Below are positions 1 through 11,412 of a stretch of 64,000 bases of DNA, one piece after another; positions within the stretch are counted from its first letter, which is position 1; each line of letters starts with the position of its first letter. Position numbers and translations under genes: made by a program. Source of the DNA: Phragmites australis (taxonomy: Eukaryota; Streptophyta; Magnoliopsida; Poales; Poaceae); NCBI RefSeq assembly GCF_958298935.1, contig NC_084931.1, positions 20,859,334 through 20,923,333 on the forward strand. Reading direction: 5' to 3'. The notes beneath the pieces are model-generated. The model searched no databases, was not told the origin of the DNA, and was given only the letters and a program-made list of their open reading frames with translations.

Positions 1-1020
1 GACCTGAATTGGGACTTGCGACCTCTTGGCCATTTTTCTTTAGTTGCCCACATCCCTGACATTGCGCAAGCAGCAATTTTCTTTCCCCCCCAAAGTGACT
101 TGGTACTCACAATATGCACGAACATGCAAAATAATCTTGGAGCCTACTTTATTATGGCTTTTCCTTAGGACGAGGTTGCCTACAACTAGGGCTCGCTCCC
201 GCACCCTGTGGTCGTGGTAACGCCTGAGTCTTTGTTGGTATCGGGCTACTCAAATTATGTCATCCTCCCATCGAGCCACCTGGTCTTGTCCGAGTAGCTG
301 GTTACGTTAGGAGACTGGAGGGCAATCTCAGAGGGGAGCATTGCTTCAACGCCAAAAACCAAGAAGAATGGAGTTTTAGTCGTGGCTCTACTGGGGGTCG
401 TTCGCAACGACCAGAGTTGTGGGGAGTTCGTCCACCCAATGTCTCGAATAGCTCTGAAGCCGATCGAAGACTCGGGTTTTGACCCCTTACAATATCATTC
501 CATTTGCCCTTTTGATCTGACCATTGCTTTGGGGGTGTGCCACCGACGCGTAGCATACTTTGATTTCGATCTCTTAGAAGTACTCTTTAAATGAGCTACT
601 GACAAACTGAGTCTCGTTGTCCGTAATTATGCAGTTTGGAATGCCAAACCGCACTACTAGCCCTCGTATGAACTTAATCGTTGCCGTAACGGTGATCTTC
701 CTAACCGGCTCGTTTCGAATCCACTTAGTGAATTTGTGGATTGCAACGAACAGAAATTCAAAACCACCAGGGGCCTTAGGTAATGGTCCCACAATATCAA
801 GCCCCTAAACAGCGAAAGGCTAAGAGAGTGGTATGGTTTATAGTGCTTAGGTTGGTAGGTTGGTCTGTCGACCATGGCACTGACATGACTTGCACCATTT
901 CACCAGCTCACAAGCATCCTAAAGGGCCGTGGACCAATAAAATCTTTGCCGAAACGCTTTTCCAACCATAGTGCGATATGAAGCATGGCTACCACATATG
1001 CCTCCATAGATATCAGAGAG
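1..1020 (-). pseudogene. gypsy integrase remnant (DDE core)
   Basis: Minus-strand 792-574 reads MGPLPKAPGGFEFLFVAIHK, then KWIRNEPVRKITVTATIKFI and RGLVVRFGIPNCIITDNETQF. This is the catalytic core of a gypsy integrase, with the second Asp in ITDNETQF where the family has TDNGTQF, so the Gly after Asn is changed. The upstream HHCC and downstream chromodomain or tail regions are too decayed to define. The block continues in broken frames to the left edge of the window. Confidence 0.8.
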
Positions 1021-1228
1021 CAGGGTGCTCCCCTCTTCCTGAGTGATTTATTTCTGTAAAAGGTCATTGGTCCCCCTGCTATAGAGGCATCCCTCTACCA
1101 AGAAGTATCTGTGGGCTTGCCACGTGAACTTTTCTGCTAACGCATCATCGTCAGGGATCGCTCGATTCTGAAGTATGCCAAGATCTAATCCATCCAAGTT
1201 GTACCCTAATCAAGCTAGCAACCACATT

Positions 1229-1620
1229 CTAGCCACGCGAAGATTGCACCAAAGGAGGTGTTGCCTCCAAAGGTGTTACCTCAAGTGCTCCGTTTTCGAG
1301 CGGAGCATCCCCTTCACCTTGGCCCGAGATCGCAGTAGATGGTCGTGTGAGTCTTTCTTTAAAGACTTCTACCGAGACAGGTGCGTGAGAAGAAGCTAGA
1401 CGGGCTAGCTCATCGGTATGGAAGTTGTCCCTGTGCAAAACATGCTTAATCTCGAAACTGATAAAACGTCGGTCTAGCTTTCTCACTTCAGCGAGGTACA
1501 CCACCATTGTCTGGTCCGAGAACTGAAACTCCTTTTTCACTTGGTTTACAACCAGCTGCGAGTCCCCTTTCGCTAGAAGGCATTTTATACCGAGTGCAGA
1601 GGATGCTCTCATTCCGAATA
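1229..1620 (-). pseudogene. gypsy RNase H remnant
   Basis: The minus-strand frame from 1612 reads RASSALGIKCLLAKGDSQLV, then VNQVKKEFQFSDQTMVVYLAEV and FEIKHVLHRDNFHTDELARLAS. The GDSQLVVNQV and HVLHRDNFHTDELARLAS blocks are typical of the second half of the Ty3/gypsy RNase H domain (the GNELADALA-type end). The enzyme removes the RNA strand from RNA:DNA hybrids. It lies between RT and integrase as expected. The upstream half is frameshifted towards 1800-2100. Confidence 0.8.
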
Positions 1621-2225
1621 AGATGCCCTCAATTCTACAATATTGTTAGTGGCAGGAAAACATAATTGAACTACGTACCTGAGAGTGCCACCAGTCGATG
1701 AGGTCAAGACCATTCCAGCCCCCGCTCGCTTCATCATGAACGACCTATCGAAGTGCATGGTCTAGTGCTCTTCCGCCTCTAGCTATTGTTCCTACTTAGG
1801 CTCTAAGGATGATCACTAGACCACAAAATCGACCAACACCTAGGACTTGATAGCTGTCTAGGGGACGAACAGAATATCAAACTCCCCGAGCTCCACTGCC
1901 CACTTCGTTGTTCTCCCTGCTGCATCAGGAGCGAGGAGACTACCTTGATTTTGTGGGCCTGAAAGTAGTGCCTAAGCTTACGAGAGGTCATCAGCGTGGC
2001 ATACAACAACTTCTATGCCTGTAGGTACTGAGCCTTCGCACCATGTAGGAGTTCGCTGATGTAGTAGACTGGACGCTGAAGACCTTCACGCTCGATGATC
2101 AGGACTGTGCTCGCGACCTACGGGGTAGCTGCAACATAGAGTAAGAGCTCATCATCTGGTCGAGGAGCGGTTAGTAGGAGGGGAAGAGAGATACATTTTG
2201 AGATCTCAAAAAGCCGCCTTCGTTT

Positions 2226-3470
2226 CTAGCGTCCACACGAACCGTTCGTTTTTTTCAATAGCTTGAAAAGTGGAAGGCCCTTTTCTCCCATCCTCGAGAT
2301 GAACTTTCTCAGTGCTACCATACATCCCGTTAGCTTTTGGACTTCCTTCAACCTGGTTGGGGACCTCATCTGGTCAATGGCTTTGATCTTTTCAGGGTTT
2401 GCTTCTATCCCCCAGCTGGACACGAGGAAACCGAGTAACTTCCATGACGGGACTCCAAATGTGCATTTCTCTGGGTTCAGCTTCATGCGGCACTTTCAGA
2501 GGTTGTCGAACATCTCTTGGTGGTTCGCGATCATGGTGTCCTTGGTCCTACTTTTTACGACTATGTCATCAACATAGGCCTTGACATTTGTACCGAGTTG
2601 TGGTCAAAGGATGAGCTGAATGGAGCGGTGGTAAGTAGCACCAATGCTTTTTAAGCCAAAAAGGCATCTTTAGATAGCAAAAGACCCCGAAGGGCGTTGC
2701 AAAAGTGGTTTTCTCCTCATCTCCCCCATACATGCTAATCAGATGGAACCCTGAACGGGGCTCTAAGAAGCATAGCAAATCGTTGTCGGTAGTCGAGTCA
2801 ACAAGTGGTTGATCCGGGGTAGAGGGAAGAGATCCTTTTGGCACACCTTGTTAAAGTCGGTGAAGTTGACGCACATCCTCCACTTACCATGACGGAGTTA
2901 GCCAGCCACTTTGGGTACCACACCTCTCGGATGAAGCCTGCTTCCAGGAGCTGGTCGATCTCCTCATGAAGTGCTTCCTTTCGGCCAGGTGCGAACCAAC
3001 ATGCCATTTGCTTTACAGGTCGCACGTCGGGTCGCACTGACAACTTGTGCTCGATCACCTCCCTAGGGACCCATGCATATCAAATGAACTCTAAGAAAAG
3101 ACGTCCATGTTTGCCTAGAGGAAAGTGATGAGTGCGAGTTCTGATTTTGGGTCCAGGCCGGCCCCGATCTAAACCGTTCTGGACAGGTCGACGGTCGTTA
3201 GGATTGGCGATGACATAGTCAAGCTCACTCCTGGCTCATCACAGTAGCGCACTATGTCGAGGCTTCTCTTATTGCTGTGCAGGGCCATCTTTTGGTAAAT
3301 GGTGATGGCTCCCTTGGGACCAGGGATCTTGATTGCCTAGTTAGTATAGTGCACGACGGCTATGAACTGGTCCATCGCTGGTCGCCCTGGGATCACATTC
3401 TATGCGGTCCCCAAGTCCGCTATGTCGAACAGGACCCTCTCGGTCCTGAAGTTGTTCAATTATGATGCCT
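2226..3470 (-). pseudogene. gypsy protease-linker and reverse transcriptase remnant
   Basis: The minus strand from about 3470 down gives the linker motif IKIPGPKGAITIY, then RT blocks: EHKLSVRPDVRPVKQ, FAPGRKEALHEEIDQLLEA and GFIREVWYPKWLANSVMV (about 3058-2880), a catalytic AYVDDIVVKS near 2592-2563, and KLNPEKCTFGV with GFLVSSWGIEANPEKIKAI (2486-2360). These are the usual palm and connection motifs of Ty3/gypsy RT, which copies element RNA into DNA. Blocks lie in different frames with stops, so no intact enzyme is encoded. A clear aspartic-protease DTG/DSG triad was not found. Confidence 0.85.
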
Positions 3471-3479
3471 CGCACGACC

Positions 3480-5020
3480 TTGCATTCGGTTAGGTCGTAT
3501 GCGTCAGTATGGTGGATCAGGCAGTAGCCTCTGCCGTTCTTCCTGTCCTTCTTCTCTAAGCATTGGCACTATTGGCCGGCCTACTCGACCGCCATGACGT
3601 CGGGTTGTTCGGCCTTGTACTTGTTCTTCTTTTTCTCCTTTCGACCAACCCCTTTGGAAGAGACATGCTGGTTGGAGGTCAGTTGTTGCCTCGTGCCGAT
3701 CTGGCGCTCTCGGGTAAACATGGCCAAATGGGCCGTTCGTGCCGGCCCGGCACGGGCCCGACTCGGCACGGCCCGGCTACGGCACGGCCCAAACGGCCCA
3801 TCTACAGTAACGGGCCGTGCCGTGCCGGCCCGCGTGCCTTCCCCTCGGCCCACGGCACGGCCCGTCGGTGACCGGGCCGTGCCGTGCCGGCCCGGGCACG
3901 ATTTCGGCCCGACGGCCCGACGGGCCGAAATAGATAAAAAATATTAAAAAAATAAAAAAATACATAAAAAATATATAAAAATAGATAAAAATATAAAAAA
4001 TAGATAAAAATATTTAAAAATAGATAAAAAAATATTTAAAAATAGCTAAAAAATTAAAAATATAAATAAAAAAATAGAAAATAGTGCTGGGCCGGACCGT
4101 GCCGGCCCGGGCTGGGCCGTGCCCGTGCCGGCCCGACTTGACCGGGCCGTGCCGTGCCGGCCCGTCGTGCCGCGCGCTCGGCCCAGGCACGGCCCGTGGC
4201 GTCGTGCCGTGCCGGCCCGGCCCGTCAGTAATCGGGCCGTGCCGTGCCTGGGCCGTGCCTACAGTGCCGTGCCTCGGGCCGGCCCAGTAGGCACGGCCCA
4301 TTTGGACATCTTTACTCTCGGGTCTCAGCGGCCTACGCGCACTTGTCCGCGAGCTCGAAGAGCTCAATGGGGCTTCAGACCTCTCTGGTGGCCAGCTTTT
4401 CGACCATCTTCTGGTCTCTGAGCCCCCTCCAGAACGTGATGACCACAGACTCGCCTGTGATCTTTGGAATGATATTCTGGCATTCGGTGAAATGCCATAT
4501 GTAATCTCGTAGCAACTCGCTATGCCGCTACTTGACCTGGTACAGGTTATCCTCAACCCCTAGTCGAGCGTAGGTTCCTTGGAAGTTAGCGATGAACTAG
4601 TCAAGTCTTCCCATGAATAGACCGACCCGCGAGGGAGGTTCATGAGCCAGGACAGAGGCGAATAGGTTAGGGTGGTCGGGAAATAGTTCACCATGACCTT
4701 CCCGTTGCCACCCGTGGCTTGCACCATGGTGGTGTAGATCTACAAGAACTCCTTCGAGTTGGTCGAACCGTTGTACTTTTCGACTAAGACCGATCGGAAC
4801 TTGTCCGGCCAGCGCACCTCCCATAGCCGAGAAGAGAAAGCATTGTACCCCGTCCCATGACAGGTAGCCACTCGCCGTTGGGCAGCTTTGCATGTCTAGG
4901 GAGAGAGCTGATAGTCTCGTGGCCCTGGCGATGGGATGGAGGAGTCTGATGTCTCCCTACGAGGGGAAGGCAAATGACAGGGCCGCTTGTCTTTTTCGTG
5001 CTCTCGTAGGGCACGGTCCT
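3480..5020 (-). pseudogene. gypsy gag (nucleocapsid) remnant, split by a hAT element
   Basis: Minus-strand fragments around 4893-4330 carry a recognisable retrotransposon gag pattern: QCFLFSAMGGALAGQ, then a GTYARLGVEDNLYQVK-like segment and LLRDYIWHFTECQNIIPKI, then FELADKCA just before the hAT insertion. Past the insertion, minus-strand 3560-3485 gives a knuckle-like CLIHHTDAYDLTEC. Gag binds and packages the element RNA. The frame is broken by several stops and shifts and by the 600-bp hAT element at 3715-4314; removing one copy of its 8-bp duplication would rejoin the flanks. The outer limits are approximate. Confidence 0.7.
3715..4314. mobile_element. Non-autonomous hAT element, fold-back, with 8-bp TSD
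   Basis: Exactly 600 bp flanked by the 8-bp duplication CTCTCGGG (3707-3714 and 4315-4322). The ends are inverted: TAAACATGGCCAAATGGGCC on the left and TAAAGATGTCCAAATGGGCC on the right, 2 mismatches in about 21. An 8-bp TSD is diagnostic of hAT. Two arms of about 220 bp are made of iterated GGGCCGTGCCGTGCCGG-type words (about 3723-3932 and 4086-4305) and are largely complementary to each other. Between them lies about 155 bp of nearly pure A/T. No coding capacity. It landed in the gag region of the gypsy element. Confidence 0.92.
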
Positions 5021-5743
5021 CCTGCTTTCAGGTGGCCCTCTAGCCCCGGATTACGTCGTGGAGGTCACGATGGTGAAGAGAACCGCGTAGGTCAGCGAGT
5101 GGACTATCTCGACATGGTGAGGGTCTCCACGTACTAGCTGTTACTGAGGGAGCACGAGTTCTCTCCTGCCGTGGGGTCCACTGCGAACCCTGTTGACCGT
5201 AACCTCGACCACTCCTTGTGATGGATGGGGCGACTACTGCCACAGTATGGTGTCGGGCGATCTCTACCAAGAGGGTGAGGTCATGCAGCCATGGCGCTAC
5301 TGGTGAACTCTCCGGTACCGCCACATGTGGGTGGCTAAGAATCACTCGTGCAGTCTGTAGGTTTTGCGCGGGGGTCATGGCCTCGTAGTGGAGCCGCTAA
5401 ACACGTATTAACGAGACATCACAAGGAGGGAGCCACCGGCGCTCGTGTTCTACGTACGGTGGTGTAGACTGGTTTCCCTCTTGGCCAATGGCCTGGGGCT
5501 CACCTCCAGTTCCCGAGGCACGAGTGTCTCTATTGCCCCCTGTTGCATGGTCTACCATGCAGACTTCACGTTCAGTATCTGAATCCTCGGACTCTGTCTC
5601 GGTGTCCCATGCTCAGAGCACACCTGGCTCGTCTGGGTTGAAACAGGACTCCACGGCCGTCATAGATCCGAACATGGGTAGCCCAACTATGGTCTCAATA
5701 CACGAAGAAATGCGAAAAACACACCCCTACCTGGTGCTCCAAC

Positions 5744-7048
5744 TGTCGAGGAATGATCCCTGACAATGAATCTGAGGTGTACTGGACGACGAACGCGTTG
5801 ATCGACGTTTCTTTGTGGTGGGATCGGATGGACAAAAAAACGGGAATTTATTCAGGTTCAGGCCTCCCGTGGGATAATAGCCATACGTCTTATGTATTTT
5901 CTTATGAATTGGATGAACTTGTTATTGAATGTCCCCTTACAAGACGAGTCCTCCCCCTTTATATAACAAGGGAAATGAGTACATACAAACAGACTGTGCC
6001 AAACTCTATAGCAGATCTACTCCTGACGAAGCCAACTACTCCTAGCTCATCATGATGGGGGTAGGCATGCCCGATCTACCCTAGTCGTCCTACACGCTTT
6101 GTCCCATCCGCTGAATGCCATCACGCTCGCCTGCAAAGCCATCCCGTAGCATTAAATGCTACGGGACGGGTAGGGATGGCAACGGGGCCAATCCACACCG
6201 CGGAGTGTTTCCCCATCCCCGTCCCCATTTAGCTATCGGGGGGAAGTTTTTTCCCACCTCCATCCCTGCAGAGAATTTTGCGAGGATTAGGTCCCCAATG
6301 AGGATGTAAAATTAAATCATAGTTGATTATTTCTATATATTAATAATATGTCTGTAGTATAAATAAGTAATTTATTGATGTATACGAGGGTAATTAATAC
6401 AATATGAGTTAAATATCATAGGTTAAAAAAATAAGAATAATTTATTATTTCCCCTACATAATATAATGTTTGTACAATTATATACTAAGAAAACTATGTA
6501 TATGTGTGATATCGAGGATATATCGAGGAGCGAGGACGGGGAGCGCCTTCCCGTCCCCGTCCCCATATAGATCTCGAGGATCAAATTTTCCCATACCCAT
6601 CCCCTAATAGGAGAATTCCCCACGGGTTACCGGGGAACGGAGCCCCATTGCCATCCCTAGGGACGGGTCACTGCAGCACCACGCTAGCCCATGACTTGGC
6701 TCGCCAAAAGGTAGTGCCGGGGGAAGCAAAAATACTTGAGTGGACGACATTAAATGTGATTCGACTGGTTAGATGAGTACCTGCCCTGCGTCCAGCATGG
6801 GCTGGTCGCAGGGTCTTCTCCATCGACCAAGGGGCTGGTTAACTGAGCTTCGCCCTGGTCATGAGGTAAAGCTGTGGTCTCGGGGATATCAAACACCGGT
6901 TGACATTTGGCAATATGGTGCCTGTCTGGTGGGGCACCCCTTGCCTATTACACCGACAAGAACCTACAGGCGTCCTTAAAGATTTTAGATCAACCACCAA
7001 TAAGTCTACCTTTGTCATGTACCACACGCATCCCTGGCATGTACCACA
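5744..7048 (-). repeat. 5' LTR of the left gypsy element
   Basis: The minus strand starts TGTGGTACATG at 7048 and ends CCTCGACA at 5744, a TG..CA pair. A TATA-like TTATATAAAGGG lies near 5955-5966. The stretch from about 6010 to 5744 matches the plus-strand sequence 61760-62034, including the TATA box, the phrase GGCTATTATCCCACGG and the terminal GATCATYCCYCGACA. The leader after it starts GTTGGAGCACC here and GTTGGCACCCC in the other copy, the expected place of a primer-binding site. A 489-bp hAT element sits inside the LTR. The 7048 boundary is inferred because the partner LTR is outside the window. Confidence 0.7.
6171..6659. mobile_element. Non-autonomous hAT element with 8-bp TSD
   Basis: 489 bp flanked by the perfect 8-bp duplication GGGACGGG (6163-6170 and 6660-6667). 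The terminal inverted repeats are TAGGGATGGCAACGGGGC and TAGGGATGGCAATGGGGC, 1 mismatch in 18. Just inside both ends lie CCCCATCCCCGTCCCC-like words that also pair. The interior is AT-rich with no gene. It is inserted in the gypsy LTR. Confidence 0.93.
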
Positions 7049-7050
7049 CC

Positions 7051-7946
7051 TAGGGATGGCAATTTCACTCATTTACCCGTAGGTAAATACCCTAATATGG
7101 ACATGTTTGTTCCTTATTTGCTGCTTGCAGGAACATTCATGGGCGTAAATCGCTACCTGACGGGTATACGAGCATACTCGTGGCACCTGTTTACCCGTCT
7201 ATACATATGACAGGTGGACCTAGTCCGGTATACCCACGCTTCTACTCCCAAGTTCACCAACTCCAACCCTAATCCACGCACCTCCCGCCGTCATTCACAT
7301 TCACATTTCACACCAGGCCGATCCCCAATCCCCACTAGCCGAACTACCCAGCGGCTAGTTGCCCAACGGCCCGAGAGCCCCACCGCCCCTTTGCCGTCTG
7401 CTACCCAAGAGCTATGCCGCCCCTCCACCACCCTAGAGTGCGGGCAACCAATCCCGTACGTATCAGATACATCGCCTCACGCCCAAGCGTAGGTTCAGGC
7501 GAGGTGAGCAGCTCAGAGGTCGACAGGGTCGACAGCATGGCCAGTATGGCCGATCAAGGGGTTCAACGCCCACAAGATTTTGGCAGTGGTGCTGCGGCCA
7601 GCCTCCTTGACCTCCCCAGCAACCGCACCATCCATCGAAGCCGTTACGCGCCTCATGGCACCAGACGCCACCGACATTGTGTAGCCCCTCACAGTCGCCA
7701 CCCTCGAGGCCAGCACAACACGAGCAAAGCTGGAGAGAGTGAGAGTCTGTCAGCCGCCCAAGAACCTTGCCGTCGTCCACCGCCCAAGAGAGGGTAAACG
7801 AGTATGACCGTGGGGGACGTGTTTGTTTATTCCCCACTCTCTTCGCCCGCAAACGTTCGCAGGTATGCCCGCGAGCATGCTAAAACTCACAAGTACATGT
7901 ATGGAGGAGCACTACTTGTACCCTTCACATCCGATTGTCATCCCTA
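7051..7946. mobile_element. Non-autonomous hAT element with GC-rich core
   Basis: 896 bp with inverted ends TAGGGATGGCAAT and TAGGGATGACAAT and flanking 8-mers ACCACACC (7043-7050) and ACCACACT (7947-7954), 7 of 8 matching. The termini belong to the same family as the element at 6171. The core, about 7230-7800, is GC-rich with open frames on both strands but no domain I recognise. That composition could reflect a captured host fragment, unverified. It is inserted at the outer edge of the gypsy LTR. Confidence 0.85.
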
Positions 7947-7954
7947 ACCACACT

Positions 7955-8871
7955 TGGTATTTAGTTCACTACAAGTAAACTCAACTTCTAATTACTCTTT
8001 ATTTTATTTCAAAATTATCTAGCATTCATTTCAAGCTTCATGCTTAGCAAGTTTTAGTGTGTGATTACATTATTTTCTTAATCAAAGATAATTTTCCTAC
8101 TGAAAATAATACAAGCCATTTAATTCTAAACTTTCTCTCCCCTATGCCAAAATTAGATCTTTTCAATAGCATACTTCAAAAGATATCTCCTATCATGAGC
8201 ATTCAATTAATAAAAATTCAAATGTATATCTCCTCAACTTAAGTGGAGACCTATTCATATGTTCCAAGGTGGTGAAATTATATGTGAAGTATTCACACTT
8301 ATTCAAATTCAGGTGTTATTCTCTAATATGATTCTTATGAACAACTAGTGTGAGATTATACTGTATAATTCTACATTTGTTGGTCATGTTATTTTGAACT
8401 TTATGTAATGTCTGATTATATAATTTCCCACACACTGGCTATGTTTCGCAACCTATGATCAAAATATTTTATGCTTATTTCTTTAAAGGTGATTTTCAGC
8501 AGAGGCCCTCAAGCATGTCCCTTTTTTTCTCCCCACTTGGGTTTTGAGCTTCATTCTAGCTTGGCGTCCAAGGATGCAGCCAATTTCCAGTGGTAGATCC
8601 AACATTAGACTACCCTTTAATGATATCAGAAATTTTCCCCAAAAAAGGGTAACCCTTATCAAATGCAATAAAAGATTCAACTCATTTGCTAGATCTATCG
8701 GACGATGAATGTTACATGAGAAACTGGCTATCCCATTAGTCGGCAGATACCCTCAAAATAGATAGAGAAATCTTTCGTTTGATACATGGTGAAACAGAAC
8801 GGGTCTCTTAATGCCGTTAGGCCACTGCTCTCCACTGCTCGCACCAAAAGAGCAATTCATATTTGAAATAG
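7955..8871. other. AT-rich spacer and SEC11 3' flank
   Basis: AT-rich DNA with no convincing coding region. The part from about 8480 to 8871 would hold the SEC11 3' UTR on the minus strand. A CACTACAAG-like word at about 7972 resembles a CACTA-element end but has no partner nearby. Confidence 0.5.
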
Positions 8872-11412
8872 TTACTCTTTTGATGTAATGACCAGCAAGC
8901 CTAGTGCGCCGATCAGCAGATACTGCAGCAAGAGACAACATATATCAGCAGTTCTATCCAAAATATTGAGCTACAATATTGTTGTTCAATTTGAGAACTC
9001 CTGAATGCGTCAGGTTATCAAGAAAACAGATAACCTATCAACTTGCATAATTTACATTAATAAGGAGAATGCACAAAGGAGTTCTATAAACGTATAATTA
9101 TCAGCTGGACTCAAATAATTGTTGTTTAATCTCCTCCAGGCCAATCAATGCACGAAACTGTAAGAATGAGCATACCTTAATAAATGGTTTCTCAGTCATG
9201 ATAATTGTAACCCACCCGACATATGGAAGATAGCTGTTCACAGTAGAAAACATTAGATCAACTGAATTATTCTTCACCAGGCGTGAAGGAAGATGCTTGC
9301 TGTCTAAGTCGAGGATACTCACCCTACAGCACGTCCCATAATGTGGTGTTGCTGGAGCCAAAGCTGCCCTTGTGCATATAAAAGTCGGTCATCGCCAAAA
9401 TTATTGTCACCTGAAAAGTAATTCGTCAGTTAAAGAGAACAATGGAGAAGACACCAGCAGTAATTATACAATGGTAGCTTTTGGTTATTACTATCAGGGT
9501 TGCACAATACCACCGCAATACAAAAACCAATAGCAAAAAGCTTTACAGTCATTCAAACAAAAAGTGGTAGATACCTTTGGTGAGGATGTCAACTTCTGCA
9601 GTGTCCTGACGCTCATGGACCTATACAGCAAGCCAGCAAAAGAGCAAACATTTAAAATCTAGCATTTATCACATGAAAATTGATGTGAAGAATTCAAAAT
9701 CCATTACCTTAATCACACGATGAACAATTGGAATTTCACGACCCTACATAGATAACAAACAAATGAAAGTTTAGTGACTCAGTAATTGTATAAGCACATA
9801 TTACAATGAGGTATAGAGCAAACTGATGCACTCATGATTCAGCTACTAATTCATGTGTCATGGCTAAGCGGTAGGACTTACATCAACATTAAAAACAACT
9901 ATTTCTCCTGTGCGGATAGGATCTTTGCTCATGTGCAAAAAGAGGATATCACCCTGCAAAGCAGATAACCTATCAAAATAAATGATAACTAGGCATTCAG
10001 GCATACCAGTGCGAAAGATACTGGCACTTCACAAGTGTACATGTAATCAACTCTGGAGCTAAAACTAAGTAGGTAATATGTACCAACACAGATCATCAAC
10101 TGGAGAGTGGAGACGACACAAATTTTAAAAGGAAACATCTGGTAAATAGTTGAGGCCAGAATTTAAAATGTGAAAGTTTAAAAGACAATGGAATTATGCT
10201 GCCATTCATCATTTGCAAACTAGTAGAACTTATTAGAAACCAAATCCAATCATATGAACGAAAAATGGAAATGCTCCTCTTTGTGCAGCAATTTCTGAAA
10301 TTTAGATTGGCCACAGACAAAAGGAAAAAGTTTCCTCTGAGTGGTTGAACAAATACATATGTCCACATCGGGTGTGTAAATATCAAAAAAGCTATCAACA
10401 TGTAAGCTAATTCTCAAGTTGTATTAGGAGGTAACGAACCCTTTTGAATCCAGGCTCCATGCTACCAGAAAGAACCACTACCACTGGGGACTCACTCCCC
10501 GTCACAACAATCAGTCCCTTCCAAATGATCAATGCCGAGGTAACAATCATACCTGCCAAGAGAAACATTTAAAAGTTAAAACTTCATCAAGGGCCCCCCG
10601 TTGTAATCAACTGTAAAAAAATACCTAATTGCAGCAAAGCCAACCTAACTAAAAAAGCTAGATAATGTGGTAAACACTAAGTGCGTTGTCCCATAAATAT
10701 CAGAAATTTATCATATTAAATATTTTATAAGCACAGAACAGTATAACATATAGCATCTAGAGTAACAAAAAATCATCTCCGTTGTAATCAACTGTAAAAA
10801 AATACCTAATTGCAGCAAAGCCAACCTAACCAAAAAAGCTAGATAATGTGGTAAACACTAAGTGCGTTGTCCCATAAATATCAGAAATTTATCATATTAA
10901 ATATTTTATAAGCACAGAACAGTATAACATATAGCATCTAGAGTAACAAAAAATCATCTATGAGCATTCACACTAAAGTACTAAACATTAAACGAGAGCC
11001 AAAAAATCCCAAATCAATTCTCTACGAATGGAAAAAAATGAAATTGCTCTCCACTTGTTCATATACGTATTATTATTCAGAGAACAAACTCAATAAAGGC
11101 CGTAGCATCAGATAATGATCCCGAAGAATCCCCTCCCGATCTTACAGACAAAAACCCTCCAAAAATCTAAAAAGGACCGGTCTTGCCCACCAAACTCCTA
11201 CTGGAATCACAGGTACAGACCAAACAGGGAACCCCAGGCCTCCCGACGCACTGATCTGACTATCTGAGCGCCAAAGACCTCCAAGAAACAAAATCAGGGG
11301 AGAAGAGCAAGAGATGGCGGCAGAGAGCGTCACCGAGGCTGATGATCTGCGAGATCACTTGGCGGATCTGCATCGAGCGGATCGACTCCACCGTGTCGCC
11401 GACGAACCCCAT
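8872..11412 (-). CDS. SEC11: Signal peptidase complex catalytic subunit SEC11 (8 coding exons)
   Basis: Catalytic serine protease of the ER signal peptidase complex, which removes signal peptides from proteins entering the secretory path. Coding exons: 11412-11334, 10552-10440, 9953-9882, 9743-9708, 9620-9575, 9410-9323, 9233-9176, 8922-8872. All joins use GT..AG and keep frame; the total is 543 bp, 180 residues plus stop, the normal family length. The start ATG opens [19 protein letters not shown] and has G at -3 and +4. Residues about 28-45 form the membrane anchor. The catalytic Ser57 lies in LSGSMEP and His96 in [18 protein letters not shown] (about 115-124) supplies the acidic residue. 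The C-terminal [12 protein letters not shown] hydrophobic end is conserved. Intron 1 carries a 181-bp tandem duplication. The reading frame is intact, so the gene looks functional. SEC11A or SEC11C cannot be told apart here. Confidence 0.96.
10598..10959. repeat. 181-bp tandem duplication in SEC11 intron 1
   Basis: Copy one is 10598-10778 and copy two 10779-10959, each 181 bp. By eye they differ at a single base (CTAACTAAA against CTAACCAAA). Each begins CCGTTGTAATCAACTG and ends AAAAATCATCT. It does not touch a splice site; exon 1 ends at 11334 and exon 2 starts at 10552. Confidence 0.95.

Larger units (their letters stand above)
1..7048 (-). mobile_element. Ty3/gypsy LTR retrotransposon, decayed, cut by the window edge
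   Basis: Reading the minus strand from right to left gives 5' LTR, gag, protease-like region, reverse transcriptase, RNase H and integrase, which is the Ty3/gypsy order. The 3' LTR lies beyond position 1. Every coding block has stops and frameshifts, so the copy is dead. A motif in the protease-RT linker (FIAVVHY, then IKIPGPKGAITIY, about 3300-3370) resembles grass Tat/RIRE2-type elements as I recall them; that lineage placement is an inference. Three hAT elements interrupt it (3715-4314, 6171-6659, 7051-7946). A related plus-strand copy with a matching LTR end and leader occurs at 61640-62765. Confidence 0.88.

Noticed and set aside
7972..7990. CACTACAAG-like word as a possible left end of the CACTA element
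   Set aside because: It is 6.5 kb from the first subterminal palindrome, with the intact SEC11 gene between, and lacks the CATGAAAAAC sequence of the right end.
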